Shown one piece after another: positions 8,423 to 16,847 of a stretch of 64,000 nucleotides of DNA (position 1 is its first letter; the number at the start of each line of letters is the position of its first letter). The stretch spans positions 186,001-250,000 of the forward strand of contig NZ_JACVAA010000006.1 of NCBI RefSeq assembly GCF_014851565.1. The letters are read 5' to 3'. The translations under genes and the position numbers were made by a program. The DNA is from Pseudomonas sp. PDM15 (GTDB lineage Bacteria; Pseudomonadota; Gammaproteobacteria; Pseudomonadales; Pseudomonadaceae). Below the pieces are notes generated by a model, which searched no databases, was not told the origin of the DNA, and saw only the letters and a list, made by a program, of their open reading frames with translations.

Positions 8423-8908
8423 GACACGTTCCTGCGGCTAATCAGGTGATGTTCGTATGGTGAGCGTCGACTGGACCGGATGCAAACGGGAGATGGCCGT
8501 GCGTTCGGAAGGGGGCCGCAGGACGAAACGGGGTCTCCGTTCGTTCGGCCCGGGCTCACGGACCCGCCGGGGGATGGTTGGCGAGGAATGCCCCGATTCT
8601 ACGCCGCCCGCGCCCGCCGGGGAAAGGCTGGCGGTAGCTCGCGGTCTGATGGCGACCGGTATGGCAGCCCGGCGGTCGGCCTGGGGAGTTAGCTCTTTGG
8701 GGTTATGCCGTTCATCCGGTTTCGCCGTTCGGGCGACTGTGGTCGTGACCGGTTGGTCACGTACGGTGTTTGGCGGTGAGCGCCGGCGGTTTGCCGGGCG
8801 CCCGCAATCGCCGGCGAAGTACTAGCAGTGCAGCCCAGTCCGATGCAGTGGGTCGGGGAGGGCCATGGCGAATCCCTACTCGACGAATAACAACAAGGAC
8901 TCCCTTAG
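8423..8908. other. 486-bp intergenic gap, ilvD / hydrolase
   Basis: I find no convincing gene here. Short open frames on both strands lack ribosome-binding sites and family similarity. The region should hold the divergent promoters of ilvD (minus) and the secreted hydrolase (plus). The hydrolase has an AAGGA Shine-Dalgarno at 8895-8899. I see no leader peptide rich in branched-chain codons, so attenuation of ilvD is not supported. Confidence 0.5.
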
Positions 8909-9745
8909 ATGCTCGATTCCAGACTCGGCCTGGCGGCCACACTCTTCGCCTTCTCGGCCTCTGCTCTCGCGGCACTGCCGGACACCCCCGGCACGCCGTT
9001 CCCCGCTGTCGGCAGTTTCGACAACAGCGGCCCCTACGCCACCACCAGCCAGGCCGAGGGGCCCAGCTGCCGCATCTACCGGCCCGCGACCCTGGGCCAG
9101 AACGGCGTGCGCCACCCGATCATCCTGTGGGGCAACGGCACCGGCGCCACGCCCGACACCTATGCGGCATTGCTGACTCACTGGGCCAGCCATGGTTTCG
9201 TGGTGGCCGCCGCGGAAACGTCCGATGCCGGCACCGGCCAGGAGATGCTCGCCTGCCTGAGCTACCTGGTGCAGGCAAGCGGCAGCAGCTCCGGCACCTA
9301 TGCCGGCAAGTTGAATGCCGGGCGCGTCGGCACTTCGGGCCATTCCCAGGGTGGTGGTGGTTCGATCATGGCCGGCCAGGATGACCGTGTGCGCACGACG
9401 GCGCCGATCCAGCCCTATACCCTCGGGCTCGGTCACAACAGCAGTTCGCAGAGCAAGCAGAAGGGGCCGATGTTCCTGATGACCGGCGGCGGCGACACCA
9501 TCGCCTTCCCCTACCTCAATGCCCAGCCGGTCTATACCCGGGCCAACGTGCCGGTGTTCTGGGGCGAGCGCCGCACGGTCTCGCACTTCGAGCCGGTCGG
9601 CAGCGGCGGGGCCTATCGCGGCCCGGCCACGGCCTGGTTCCGCTACCAGCTGATGAACGATCAGAGCGCCAGCAGCACTTTCAACGGCACCCTGTGCAGT
9701 CTGTGCGTCAGTCCGCTGTGGACGGTGAAGCGCAAGGGCTTCTGA
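8909..9745 (+). CDS. Secreted alpha/beta hydrolase, PETase/cutinase-like
   Basis: The 278-residue protein has a Sec signal peptide (hydrophobic residues 6-20, predicted cleavage after ALA near residue 21). The mature enzyme has the alpha/beta hydrolase catalytic set: oxyanion-hole region WGNGTGA (74-80), nucleophile S146 in GHSQGGGGS, a likely acid D196 in GGGDT, and H226 in SHFEPVG. The GHSxGGGGS elbow is that of dienelactone-hydrolase-like, cutinase and PET-hydrolase proteins. C263 and C266 near the C-terminus, and C54 and C116, may form disulfides. A polyester or ester substrate outside the cell is likely, but the exact substrate cannot be read from sequence. A terminator hairpin follows. 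Confidence 0.85.
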   Translation: MLDSRLGLAATLFAFSASALAALPDTPGTPFPAVGSFDNSGPYATTSQAEGPSCRIYRPATLGQNGVRHPIILWGNGTGATPDTYAALLTHWASHGFVVAAAETSDAGTGQEMLACLSYLVQASGSSSGTYAGKLNAGRVGTSGHSQGGGGSIMAGQDDRVRTTAPIQPYTLGLGHNSSSQSKQKGPMFLMTGGGDTIAFPYLNAQPVYTRANVPVFWGERRTVSHFEPVGSGGAYRGPATAWFRYQLMNDQSASSTFNGTLCSLCVSPLWTVKRKGF

Positions 9746-9758
9746 GGCGGGTGAGCGG

Positions 9759-9787
9759 GCCCCGTCCGCAGCAGCGGGCGGGGCTTT
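9759..9787 (+). terminator. Terminator after the secreted hydrolase
   Basis: Stem GCCCCGTCCGC (9759-9769) pairs with GCGGGCGGGGC (9774-9784), with one wobble pair and a four-base loop. TTT follows. It lies 13 bases after the hydrolase stop and just before the convergent rlmI stop. Confidence 0.65.
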
Positions 9788-9794
9788 ATGCTGC

Positions 9795-10991
9795 TCAGCT
9801 GTTGGGCAGCAGGCGTACGGTCAGGCTCTTGATGTAGCGGGTCTCGGCGATGGCCGGGTGCACCGGATGGTCCGGGCCCTGGGCACCGCGCTCGAGCAGC
9901 TGGATGTTGCGGTCCAGGTGGCGGGCGCTGGTCAGCAGGATGTTCTGCAGATTGTCTTCTTCCAGGTGCATGGAGCAGCTGGCGCTGACCAGGATGCCGT
10001 CCTTGTTGAGCATGCGCATGGCGGTCTCGTTGAGGCGGCGATAGGCGGCCTCGCCGTTCTTGATGTCCTTCTTGCGCTTGATGAAGGCGGGCGGGTCGGC
10101 AACGATCACGTCGAAGCGCTCCTCGGCGGACTTCAGCTCCTTGAGGGCGGCGAACACGTCGCCTTCCACGCAGGTGACCTTCTCGGCGACGCCGTTGAGG
10201 GTGGCGTTGCGCTCCACGCCGTCGAGGGCGAAGCCGGAGGCGTCGACGCAGAACACTTCACTGGCGCCGAACGTCGCAGCCTGCACGCCCCAGCCGCCGA
10301 TGTAGCTGAACAGGTCGAGCACGCGCTTGCCCTGGACATAGGGTGCCAGGCGCGCGCGGTTCATGCGGTGGTCGTAGAACCAGCCAGTCTTTTGGCCTTC
10401 CAGCACCGGGGCCTGGAACTTCACGCCGTTCTCTTCCAGGTCGACCCACTCCGGCACCACGCCGAAGGCGGTGTCGACGTAGCGCTCCAGGCCCTCGGCA
10501 TCTCGGGCGGCGGAGTCGTTCTTGAACAGGATGCCGCGCGGCTTGAGCACCTGGACCAAGGCCTCGATCAGCGCGTGCTTGCTGCGCTCCATGGTGGCGG
10601 AGGCCAGCTGCACCACCAGGTGATCGCCGAAGCGGTCGACCACCAGGCCGGGAAGCAGGTCGGAGTCGCCGTAGACCAGGCGGTAGAAGGGCTTGTCGAA
10701 CAGGCGCTCGCGCAGGCTCAGGGCCACGTTCAGGCGGTGCACCAGCAGCGACTTGTCCAGCACATGCTTGACATCGCGCGACAGCAGACGGGCGCAGATC
10801 AGGTTGTTCGGGCTCATCGCCACGACGCCCAGCGGCTTGCCGCCGGCTGCTTCGAGGATCGCCTGGTCGCCGGCCTGGAAGCCGTGCAGCGGGGTGGCGG
10901 CCACGTCGATCTCGTTGCTGTAGACCCACAGATGACCGGCGCGCAGGCGACGATCGGCGTTGGCTTTGAGGCGCAGGGCGGGCAGGGTCAT
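9795..10991 (-). CDS. rlmI: 23S rRNA m5C1962 methyltransferase RlmI
   Basis: The 398-residue protein has an N-terminal PUA RNA-binding domain (LRLKANADRRLRAGHLWVYSNEI), a central RNA-recognition segment and a class I SAM methyltransferase domain. SAM motif I is VLDLFSYIGGWG, motif IV is ADPPAFIKRKKD, and the catalytic cysteine is C339 in SASCSMHL. This order and length match RlmI (YccW), which methylates C1962 of 23S rRNA. The catalytic-cysteine arrangement separates it from RlmK/L. It is likely a single-gene unit; the sequence between its start and pfpI's stop may be a dispersed repeat. Confidence 0.93.
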   Translation of the reverse strand: MTLPALRLKANADRRLRAGHLWVYSNEIDVAATPLHGFQAGDQAILEAAGGKPLGVVAMSPNNLICARLLSRDVKHVLDKSLLVHRLNVALSLRERLFDKPFYRLVYGDSDLLPGLVVDRFGDHLVVQLASATMERSKHALIEALVQVLKPRGILFKNDSAARDAEGLERYVDTAFGVVPEWVDLEENGVKFQAPVLEGQKTGWFYDHRMNRARLAPYVQGKRVLDLFSYIGGWGVQAATFGASEVFCVDASGFALDGVERNATLNGVAEKVTCVEGDVFAALKELKSAEERFDVIVADPPAFIKRKKDIKNGEAAYRRLNETAMRMLNKDGILVSASCSMHLEEDNLQNILLTSARHLDRNIQLLERGAQGPDHPVHPAIAETRYIKSLTVRLLPNS

Positions 10992-11180
10992 GGGGGCGCT
11001 CCGGAAAAAAGAGCGCGATTATACCCCGCCCACCCCACCCGGAACCTGTTTACGAGCTTTGAGCTGGAGCCAGGCAAGGCGAGCGCGGGTGAGGGCGCGG
11101 AGTTTACAAGTCGTAAATGAGCAGCCCGAGACCGTGCTCAACGAAGCATGGTCGACGATCAAGAGGTCGTAGGCAGGTTC

Positions 11181-11720
11181 TCAGGCCGCCAGCGACTCCA
11201 GCAATGCTTGGTTGAACGCTGGCAGGTCGTCGGGTTTGCGGCTGCTGATCAGGTTGCCGTCGCGGATCACTTCCTTGTCCTGCCAGTCGCCACCGGCATT
11301 GCGGATGTCGTCCTTGAGCGACGGCCAACTGGTCATGGTCTTGCCCTTGACCAGCCCGGCCGAGAGCAGCAGCCAGGCGCCGTGGCAGATCACCGCGATC
11401 GGTTTGCCGGATTTCTCCGCGGCCTGCACCAGGGTCAGGGCGGCGGTGTCGGTGCGGATGGTGTCCGAGTTCATCACGCCGCCCGGCAGGACCAGGGCGT
11501 CGTATTCCTCGACCTGGGCGGTGTCAAAAGTGCCGTCGACCGGGAAGCTGTCGCCCGGTTTGTCGTGGTGCCAGCCGCGCACCTGGCCTTGCTTGGCGGA
11601 CAGGATGTCGGCCTGGGCGCCGGCCTGTTCCAGGGCCTTCTTCGGCTCGGTCATCTCGACCTGTTCGAAACCATCGGTCACCAGCAGGGCGACGCGTTTG
11701 CCTTTCAGGGACAGCGACAT
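11181..11720 (-). CDS. pfpI: DJ-1/PfpI family protein
   Basis: The 179-residue protein has the type-1 glutamine-amidotransferase-like fold of the DJ-1/PfpI superfamily: N-terminal strand VALLVTDGFEQVE with conserved E19, and the nucleophile elbow AVICHGAW with C112 and H113. Length and motifs fit the YhbO/PfpI/Hsp31-like stress group, described as proteases, chaperones or deglycases; which activity applies here cannot be decided from sequence. It is cytoplasmic. It is divergent from the HDOD gene across about 136 bp containing a long inverted repeat. Confidence 0.92.
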   Translation of the reverse strand: MSLSLKGKRVALLVTDGFEQVEMTEPKKALEQAGAQADILSAKQGQVRGWHHDKPGDSFPVDGTFDTAQVEEYDALVLPGGVMNSDTIRTDTAALTLVQAAEKSGKPIAVICHGAWLLLSAGLVKGKTMTSWPSLKDDIRNAGGDWQDKEVIRDGNLISSRKPDDLPAFNQALLESLAA

Positions 11721-11787
11721 GGTGGAACCTCCTCCATAGGGAATGTCACTGTTCCGACCGGCCCGGGGTGGAAAAGGTCAGCCAAAG

Positions 11788-11821
11788 GTTTAACCGCCTT
11801 GTCGTCGTGTCTCGGTTAAAC
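11788..11821. promoter_or_regulatory. Inverted repeat upstream of HDOD gene
   Basis: Perfect 9-base arms GTTTAACCG (11788-11796) and CGGTTAAAC (11813-11821) are separated by 16 bases. The right arm ends 35 bases before the HDOD ATG. The spacing and AT-rich arms suggest a regulator binding site or a 5'-UTR hairpin. No -35/-10 pair stands out clearly. Confidence 0.4.
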
Positions 11822-11856
11822 TGTAGGCTCGTTCACACTCTCCACGTGTCTTTTCC

Positions 11857-12723
11857 ATGGCCCAAGAACTCTCCGCCGAACAGATCCAGCAGGTGCTGCA
11901 GGGCATCAGCGTGCCGCCGCAGCCGCAGATCATGGTCGATCTGCAGATGGAGCAGTTCCTGCCCAACCCGGATCTGAAGACCATCGCCCGGCTGATCAGC
12001 CAGGACCCCGGCCTCTCCGGCGCGCTGCTGAAGATCGTCAATTCGCCGTTCTTCGGCCTATCCAATCGCATCGCCTCGATCCAGCAGGCGGTCAACCTGC
12101 TGGGCTGCAATTCGGTGATCAACCTGATCAACGCCCAGTCGATCAAGGGCGAGATGAGCGACGAGACCATCGTTATCCTCAACCGCTTCTGGGACACCGC
12201 CCAGGACGTGGCCATGACCTGCCTGACCCTGGCCAAGCGCATTGGCTACCAGGCGCCGGACGAGGCTTATACCCTCGGCCTGTTCCACAACTGCGGCATC
12301 CCGCTGATGCTCAAGCGCTTCCCCAATTACATGACGGTGCTGGAAGAGGCGTACTTCAACGCCAGCAGCGAGCGTCGCGTAGTGGATACCGAGAACCGCC
12401 TGCTCAACACCAACCATGCGGTGGTGGGTTACTTCACCGCCAAATCGTGGAACCTGCCGCTGCACCTGTGCGAGGCCATCGCCAACCACCACAACGCGCT
12501 ATCGTTCTTCGAGGACGACACCGGCCGCGATGCCCAGCTGAAGACGCTGATGGCGATCCTCAAGATGGCCGAGCACATCTGCGGCAGCTTCCGGGTGCTG
12601 GGCAACCAGGAAGCCGATCACGAGTGGGACAGCATCCAGCAGCATGTGCTGGAGTATGTCGGCCTCACCGAGTACGACTTCCAGACTCTCAAGGAAAGCA
12701 TCCACGACCTGGGGGCCGGCTAG
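11857..12723 (+). CDS. HDOD domain signalling protein
   Basis: The 288-residue protein is essentially one HDOD domain, a degenerate HD-hydrolase fold: conserved LPxxPQIMVDLQ and DPGLSGALLKIVNSPFFGL in the first 70 residues, and a modified HD region (LFHNCGIPLML) in the middle. HDOD proteins generally lack phosphohydrolase activity and act as scaffolds in signalling, often linked to c-di-GMP, stress or DNA damage. No attached GGDEF, EAL or receiver domain is present. It lies upstream of mutM with about 70 bp between them, so co-transcription is possible but not shown. Confidence 0.9.
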   Translation: MAQELSAEQIQQVLQGISVPPQPQIMVDLQMEQFLPNPDLKTIARLISQDPGLSGALLKIVNSPFFGLSNRIASIQQAVNLLGCNSVINLINAQSIKGEMSDETIVILNRFWDTAQDVAMTCLTLAKRIGYQAPDEAYTLGLFHNCGIPLMLKRFPNYMTVLEEAYFNASSERRVVDTENRLLNTNHAVVGYFTAKSWNLPLHLCEAIANHHNALSFFEDDTGRDAQLKTLMAILKMAEHICGSFRVLGNQEADHEWDSIQQHVLEYVGLTEYDFQTLKESIHDLGAG

Positions 12724-12794
12724 GCGGGTCTCCCTGCTCGGTGGCTTTCCTGCTAGGGTGGCGTTCCGCTGAGTTGTACCCCGCGAGTGCGTGA

Positions 12795-13607
12795 ATGCCT
12801 GAATTACCCGAAGTCGAAACCACCTGCCGCGGTATCGCCCCCCATCTCGTCGGTCAGCGCGTCAGCCGCGTGGTGGTGCGCGAGCGCCGACTGCGCTGGC
12901 CGATCCCCGAAGACCTCGATGTGCGCCTGTCCGGGCAGCGCATCGAATGCGTCGAGCGGCGCGCCAAGTACCTGCTGATCCAGGCCGAGAGCGGCACCCT
13001 GATAGGTCACCTGGGCATGTCCGGCAACCTGCGCCTGGTGCCGGTGGGAGCGCCGGTGGCCAAGCACGAGCATGTCGACATCGAACTGGAGTCGGGCCTG
13101 GCGCTGCGCTACACCGACCCGCGGCGCTTCGGCGCCCTGCTGTGGAGCAATGACCCGCTCAACCACGAGTTGTTGCTCCGGCTGGGGCCGGAGCCTCTGA
13201 CCGATGCCTTCGATGGCGAGCGTCTGTACCAGCTGTCACGGGGCCGCTCGATGGCGGTCAAGCCGTTCATCATGGACAACGCGGTGGTGGTCGGGGTCGG
13301 CAATATCTACGCGACCGAGGCGCTGTTCGCCGCCGGCATCGACCCGCGCCGCGAGGCCGGCTCCATCTCCAGGGCGCGCTATGTGGCGCTGACCGTGGAG
13401 ATCAAACGCATCCTTGCTCACGCCATCGAGCGCGGCGGTACCACCCTGCGCGACTTTATCGGTGGCGACGGTCAGCCCGGCTATTTCCAGCAGGAGCTGT
13501 TCGCCTATGGCCGTGGTGGCGAGTTCTGCAAGATCTGCGGTGCCACCCTGCGCGAGGTGAAGCTGGGCCAGCGCGCCAGCGTGTACTGCCCGAAATGCCA
13601 GCGCTAG
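12795..13607 (+). CDS. mutM: Formamidopyrimidine-DNA glycosylase
   Basis: The 270-residue enzyme removes 8-oxoguanine and formamidopyrimidines from DNA and nicks the abasic site. The invariant N-terminus MPELPEVETTCRGI gives the catalytic proline (P2, exposed after Met removal) and E3. The conserved lysine lies in RRAKYLL near residue 57. The C-terminal zinc finger CKICGATL...CPKCQR has four cysteines in the right spacing. Length is standard. The start is fixed by the catalytic proline. Confidence 0.98.
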   Translation: MPELPEVETTCRGIAPHLVGQRVSRVVVRERRLRWPIPEDLDVRLSGQRIECVERRAKYLLIQAESGTLIGHLGMSGNLRLVPVGAPVAKHEHVDIELESGLALRYTDPRRFGALLWSNDPLNHELLLRLGPEPLTDAFDGERLYQLSRGRSMAVKPFIMDNAVVVGVGNIYATEALFAAGIDPRREAGSISRARYVALTVEIKRILAHAIERGGTTLRDFIGGDGQPGYFQQELFAYGRGGEFCKICGATLREVKLGQRASVYCPKCQR

Positions 13608-13657
13608 GGTGTCAGCTCTCTAGCCGCACAGAATAAGAACAAGCAGTAGGAACAACG

Positions 13658-14236
13658 ATGCACGGCAACTACCTGCCGCCCAATCCGTTCGCCGAATGGC
13701 TGGGGCGTAGCGCACTGAGACTGATGGGCTGGCGCATCGAGGGCGCGTTGCCGAGGATCGACAAGTTCGTCGCCATCGGCGCCCACCATACCTCCAACTG
13801 GGACTTCGTGATCTTCATCGCGCTGAAGTTCGTCCTGCGCCTGAATGCCCGCTGGTTCGGCAAGCACAGCATCTTTCGCTGGCCCTTCGGCGGCCTGCTG
13901 CGCAGCTGGGGTGGCATCCCGATTCAGCGCCATCTGAGTCTGAACATGGTGGACCAGGCAATCCAGGGCTTCCGCGATAACCGCGAGTTCATTCTGGTGA
14001 TATCGCCGGAAGGGACACGCAAGAAGGTAGAGCGCTGGAAGATGGGCTTCTACCATATCGCCCTGGGTGCCGGCGTGCCGATAGTGCCGGCGGCCCTGGA
14101 CTTCGGCCATCGCCGGGTGGTGATTGGCGCGCCATTCCAGCCCAGCGGTGACGCCGAGGCGGATATCCGGGCATTGCTGGCTTTTTTCCGCCCCTATGTG
14201 CCGAAGAAGCCCGAATACGCATTCCACGGCGATTGA
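13658..14236 (+). CDS. 1-acyl-glycerol-3-phosphate acyltransferase-like
   Basis: The 192-residue protein belongs to the PlsC-type lysophospholipid acyltransferase group. The catalytic HX4D motif is HTSNWD (H44-D49) and the substrate-binding motif is SPEGTRKK near residues 114-121. It is short compared with PlsC, lacks a clear N-terminal membrane helix and has the sequence style of the small PlsC-like proteins common in Pseudomonas. A role in phospholipid or other lipid acylation at the inner membrane is inferred. The gene follows mutM by 50 bp on the same strand. Confidence 0.87.
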   Translation: MHGNYLPPNPFAEWLGRSALRLMGWRIEGALPRIDKFVAIGAHHTSNWDFVIFIALKFVLRLNARWFGKHSIFRWPFGGLLRSWGGIPIQRHLSLNMVDQAIQGFRDNREFILVISPEGTRKKVERWKMGFYHIALGAGVPIVPAALDFGHRRVVIGAPFQPSGDAEADIRALLAFFRPYVPKKPEYAFHGD

Positions 14237-14319
14237 CGGCGTTCACGCTGACAATTGCGCGAGCGCTGTTATAGTTAGCTGCAACGCTCTGCCATAACTA
14301 CACAATGAAGGATCGCGCC

Positions 14320-14658
14320 ATGAACCTGTTTCGCACCACCGCCGCTGTCTTGGCTCTGACCACTGGCCTGCTGGCACTGCCGGCGCAGGCGGAGGTGGTT
14401 CAGCAGAATACCAGTGGCGATCCTATCTACACCGCCAACGCACCCAAGGGCTATGCCATGGCCGGTGACCTGATCATTGCCCGTCCGCTGCTGATCGCAG
14501 GCACTGTGATCGGCGCGGGTCTGTTCCTGGTCAGCCTGCCGTTCACCGCCGCCGGCGGCAACGTCAAGGAGGCCGGCCAGGCGCTGGTGGTGGAGCCGGG
14601 CATGGCCGCCTTCGTACGCTGCCTGGGCTGCACCGAGAGCGGTTACAAGAAGGACTGA
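14320..14658 (+). CDS. Small exported membrane-associated protein
   Basis: ATG 14320 is chosen over 14305 because AAGGA (14308-14312) lies seven bases upstream. The 112-residue protein has a typical Sec signal peptide (MNLFRTTAAVLALTTGLLALPAQA) and a second hydrophobic segment (about residues 50-75: ARPLLIAGTVIGAGLFLVSLPF). It has two cysteines near the end (RCLGCTESGY). It is a recognisable small Pseudomonas envelope protein, sometimes annotated as a multidrug transporter, but nothing in it supports transport. Function unknown. Confidence 0.75.
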   Translation: MNLFRTTAAVLALTTGLLALPAQAEVVQQNTSGDPIYTANAPKGYAMAGDLIIARPLLIAGTVIGAGLFLVSLPFTAAGGNVKEAGQALVVEPGMAAFVRCLGCTESGYKKD

Positions 14659-14679
14659 TCCTTCCGCCGCTCCACTCAA

Positions 14680-14704
14680 GAAGCCGGTCCTTGTGACCGG
14701 CTTC
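14680..14704. terminator. Bidirectional terminator
   Basis: Perfect 10-base stem GAAGCCGGTC (14680-14689) and GACCGGCTTC (14695-14704) with loop CTTGT, between the convergent small exported protein gene and ggt. The plus strand continues TGCGTTTCTG and the minus strand TTGAGTGG, so termination is plausible mainly on plus. Confidence 0.65.
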
Positions 14705-14716
14705 TGCGTTTCTGCC

Positions 14717-16390
14717 CTATGGCCACAGCTCCGCGCGGCCCACGCCGCGTGGGTCGCTGGCCGCTTCCACCCGACCGCTGCCCTTGTGCCACAGCAGGAC
14801 CTGCTGGTTGCCGTAGCTGCGCTCCACGCGCTTGAGCCGATGTCCGCGCATTTCCAGGCTGCTCAGCTGGCTGGGGCTGAAGGCGTCGGCCTCGTACTCG
14901 ATCACGTCCGGCAGGTACTGGTGGTGATAGCGCGGCGTGGCCGGCCACTGTTGCACCGGCTTGCCATCCAGATAGTCGAGCGCAGCCAGCAGCACCATGC
15001 TGGGGATGCGGCTGCCGCCTGGCGTGCCGAAGCTGGCCAGCTCCTGGTCGCTCTCGATAAAGGTCGGGCTCATGGAGGACAGCGGCCGCTTGCCGGCGGC
15101 GATGGCATTGGCCTGGCTGCCAGCAAGGCCGTAGGCATTGCTGCCGCGTGGGTCGGCAGCGAAGTCGTCCATCTCGTTGTTCAGCAGCACGCCGGTGCCC
15201 GGTACGGTGAAGGCGGCGCCGAACGGCAGGTTGATCGACAAGGTCGCGGCCACCGCATTGCCCTCGGCATCAATCACGGTGAAGTGGGTGGTGTGGTCAC
15301 CCTCACGCCAGGACGGCGATGGCGGCAGGCTGGCGCTGGGTGAGGCGTTCTGCAGTGCGATGCCTTTGGCCAGCCCCTTCAGGTAGTCGGGGGCGAGTAG
15401 CTGGGGCAGGGGGTTGCGCACATGGTCGGGGTCGCCCAGCAGGCCGCGGTCGCGGTAGGCGCGGCGCAGGGTTTCCACCACGTAGTGGCTGCGTTGCACC
15501 GCCCCGGCCTTCTGCCAGGGCAGTTGCTGCAGCATCAGCAGACTCTGCGCCAGCGCCACGCCACCGGCCGATGGCGGTGGCGCGCTGATCAGCTCGCGTC
15601 CGCCGTCCAGCGACACGCGCAGGGGTTGGCGCTCCACTACCCGGTAGTCACGCAGGTCACGGGCGCTCCACACACCGCCGCCGGCCTGGACTCCTTCCAG
15701 CAGCAGGCGCGCCGTTTCGCCGCCGTAGAAGCCGGTGTGACCGTCGCGCGCCAGGCGCTCCAGCGTGCGCGCCAGCGCCGGCTGGCGCAGCAGGCCATGC
15801 AGCGGCGGGAGACGCTCCTGGTCGAGGAAGATGGCCGCGCTGGTTGGGTCCTGCCGCAATGCCTCCAGGCGCCACTCGGCACGTTCGCGATAGACCCGGT
15901 CGATGCCGACACCGTCGCGAGCGAGGCGGATGGCCGGGGTCAGCGAGTCGGTCAGCGGCAGCTTGCCGTAGCGCTCGGCCAGATGGGCCAAGGCTGCCGG
16001 CAGGCCGGGAATGGCCGCGGCCAGCGGGCCGTTGAGCGACAGCTCGCGCTGCACCGTGCCATTACGTCTGTAGAGGTCCGGGCCGGCGCTCAGCGGTGCG
16101 CGTTCACGGGCGTCGATGAAACGGTAGGTCGGCTTGTCGCCGGCCTGGCGCAGCAGGAAGAAGCCGCCACCTCCCAGACCGGAGCCATAGGGTTCGGCCA
16201 CAGCCAGCGCGGCGGCGATGGCTACCGCGGCATCGAAGGCATTGCCGCCCTGGGTCAGGGTTTCCAGGCCGGCGACGGTAGCGGCGGGGTGGGCGGTGGC
16301 GACGGCAGCCTGCTGTGGCTTGGCTGGAGCGGCCTGGGTGGCCAGCGTGCAGGCCAGCAGCGCGCCGGCGAGAAGATGTTTGGCAAGCAT
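14717..16390 (-). CDS. ggt: Gamma-glutamyltransferase
   Basis: The frame is open to 16612, but ATG 16390 starts a proper signal peptide (MLAKHLLAGALLACTLATQA), giving 557 residues. Periplasmic GGT cleaves gamma-glutamyl bonds, chiefly of glutathione, and is made as a proenzyme that cuts itself. The new N-terminal nucleophile of the small subunit is T367 in HTTHFTVIDAEGN. The large-subunit markers GGNAFDAAVA and GSGLGGGGFF, and the small-subunit SINLPFGAAF and LSSMSPTF motifs, are all present. It lies 80 bp from the ferredoxin gene on the same strand and may follow it in the transcript. Confidence 0.95.
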   Translation of the reverse strand: MLAKHLLAGALLACTLATQAAPAKPQQAAVATAHPAATVAGLETLTQGGNAFDAAVAIAAALAVAEPYGSGLGGGGFFLLRQAGDKPTYRFIDARERAPLSAGPDLYRRNGTVQRELSLNGPLAAAIPGLPAALAHLAERYGKLPLTDSLTPAIRLARDGVGIDRVYRERAEWRLEALRQDPTSAAIFLDQERLPPLHGLLRQPALARTLERLARDGHTGFYGGETARLLLEGVQAGGGVWSARDLRDYRVVERQPLRVSLDGGRELISAPPPSAGGVALAQSLLMLQQLPWQKAGAVQRSHYVVETLRRAYRDRGLLGDPDHVRNPLPQLLAPDYLKGLAKGIALQNASPSASLPPSPSWREGDHTTHFTVIDAEGNAVAATLSINLPFGAAFTVPGTGVLLNNEMDDFAADPRGSNAYGLAGSQANAIAAGKRPLSSMSPTFIESDQELASFGTPGGSRIPSMVLLAALDYLDGKPVQQWPATPRYHHQYLPDVIEYEADAFSPSQLSSLEMRGHRLKRVERSYGNQQVLLWHKGSGRVEAASDPRGVGRAELWP

Positions 16391-16470
16391 GGGGCGATCC
16401 GTGCGGGGCAGGCCTAACAGCCTAGCGGAGATCGATACCCAGTGGTGGCGACTGTGACTCGCTGACGCGA

Positions 16471-16722
16471 TCAGGCCTTGCCGGTGATCAGGCGGTACTT
16501 GTCCATCAGCTGCTCCTTGGTCTCGACGCGGGCCTCGTCGAGCGGGATGCAGTCCACCGGGCAGACCTGCTGGCATTGGGGTTCGTCGTAGTGGCCGACG
16601 CACTCGGTGCACAGGTTGGGGTCGATCACGTAGATCTCCTCACCCTGGGAGATGGCGCCGTTGGGGCACTCGGGCTCGCAGACGTCGCAGTTGATGCAGT
16701 CGTCGGTGATTTTCAGGGACAT
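16471..16722 (-). CDS. fdx: 2[4Fe-4S] ferredoxin, Alvin type
   Basis: ATG 16722 (with a CAGGAG Shine-Dalgarno) gives 83 residues. The first cluster motif is CX2CX2CX3CP (C9, C12, C15, C19); the second is CX2CX8CX3C (C38, C41, C50, C54), with the enlarged loop and extra cysteine (C58) typical of Allochromatium vinosum-type ferredoxins. Such ferredoxins have very low redox potential; the P. aeruginosa homologue next to coaD has been studied as Fdx1. Its partners are not evident from sequence. It is transcribed after coaD. Confidence 0.95.
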   Translation of the reverse strand: MSLKITDDCINCDVCEPECPNGAISQGEEIYVIDPNLCTECVGHYDEPQCQQVCPVDCIPLDEARVETKEQLMDKYRLITGKA

Positions 16723-16847
16723 CGGGCAACTCCTGCCAGACCCGTTGGGCATGGCACTTTCGGGCATTCAATGGGCGAATTGTGCCGGATTGCCGGGCAT
16801 CGCGCCACGCACGGGCGACCGGGGTCACCCGGACGGAGTCTCGAAGG

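Noticed and set aside
8423..8908. Possible leader peptide or attenuator for ilvD
   Set aside because: No run of Ile, Val or Leu codons and no competing hairpins could be recognised.
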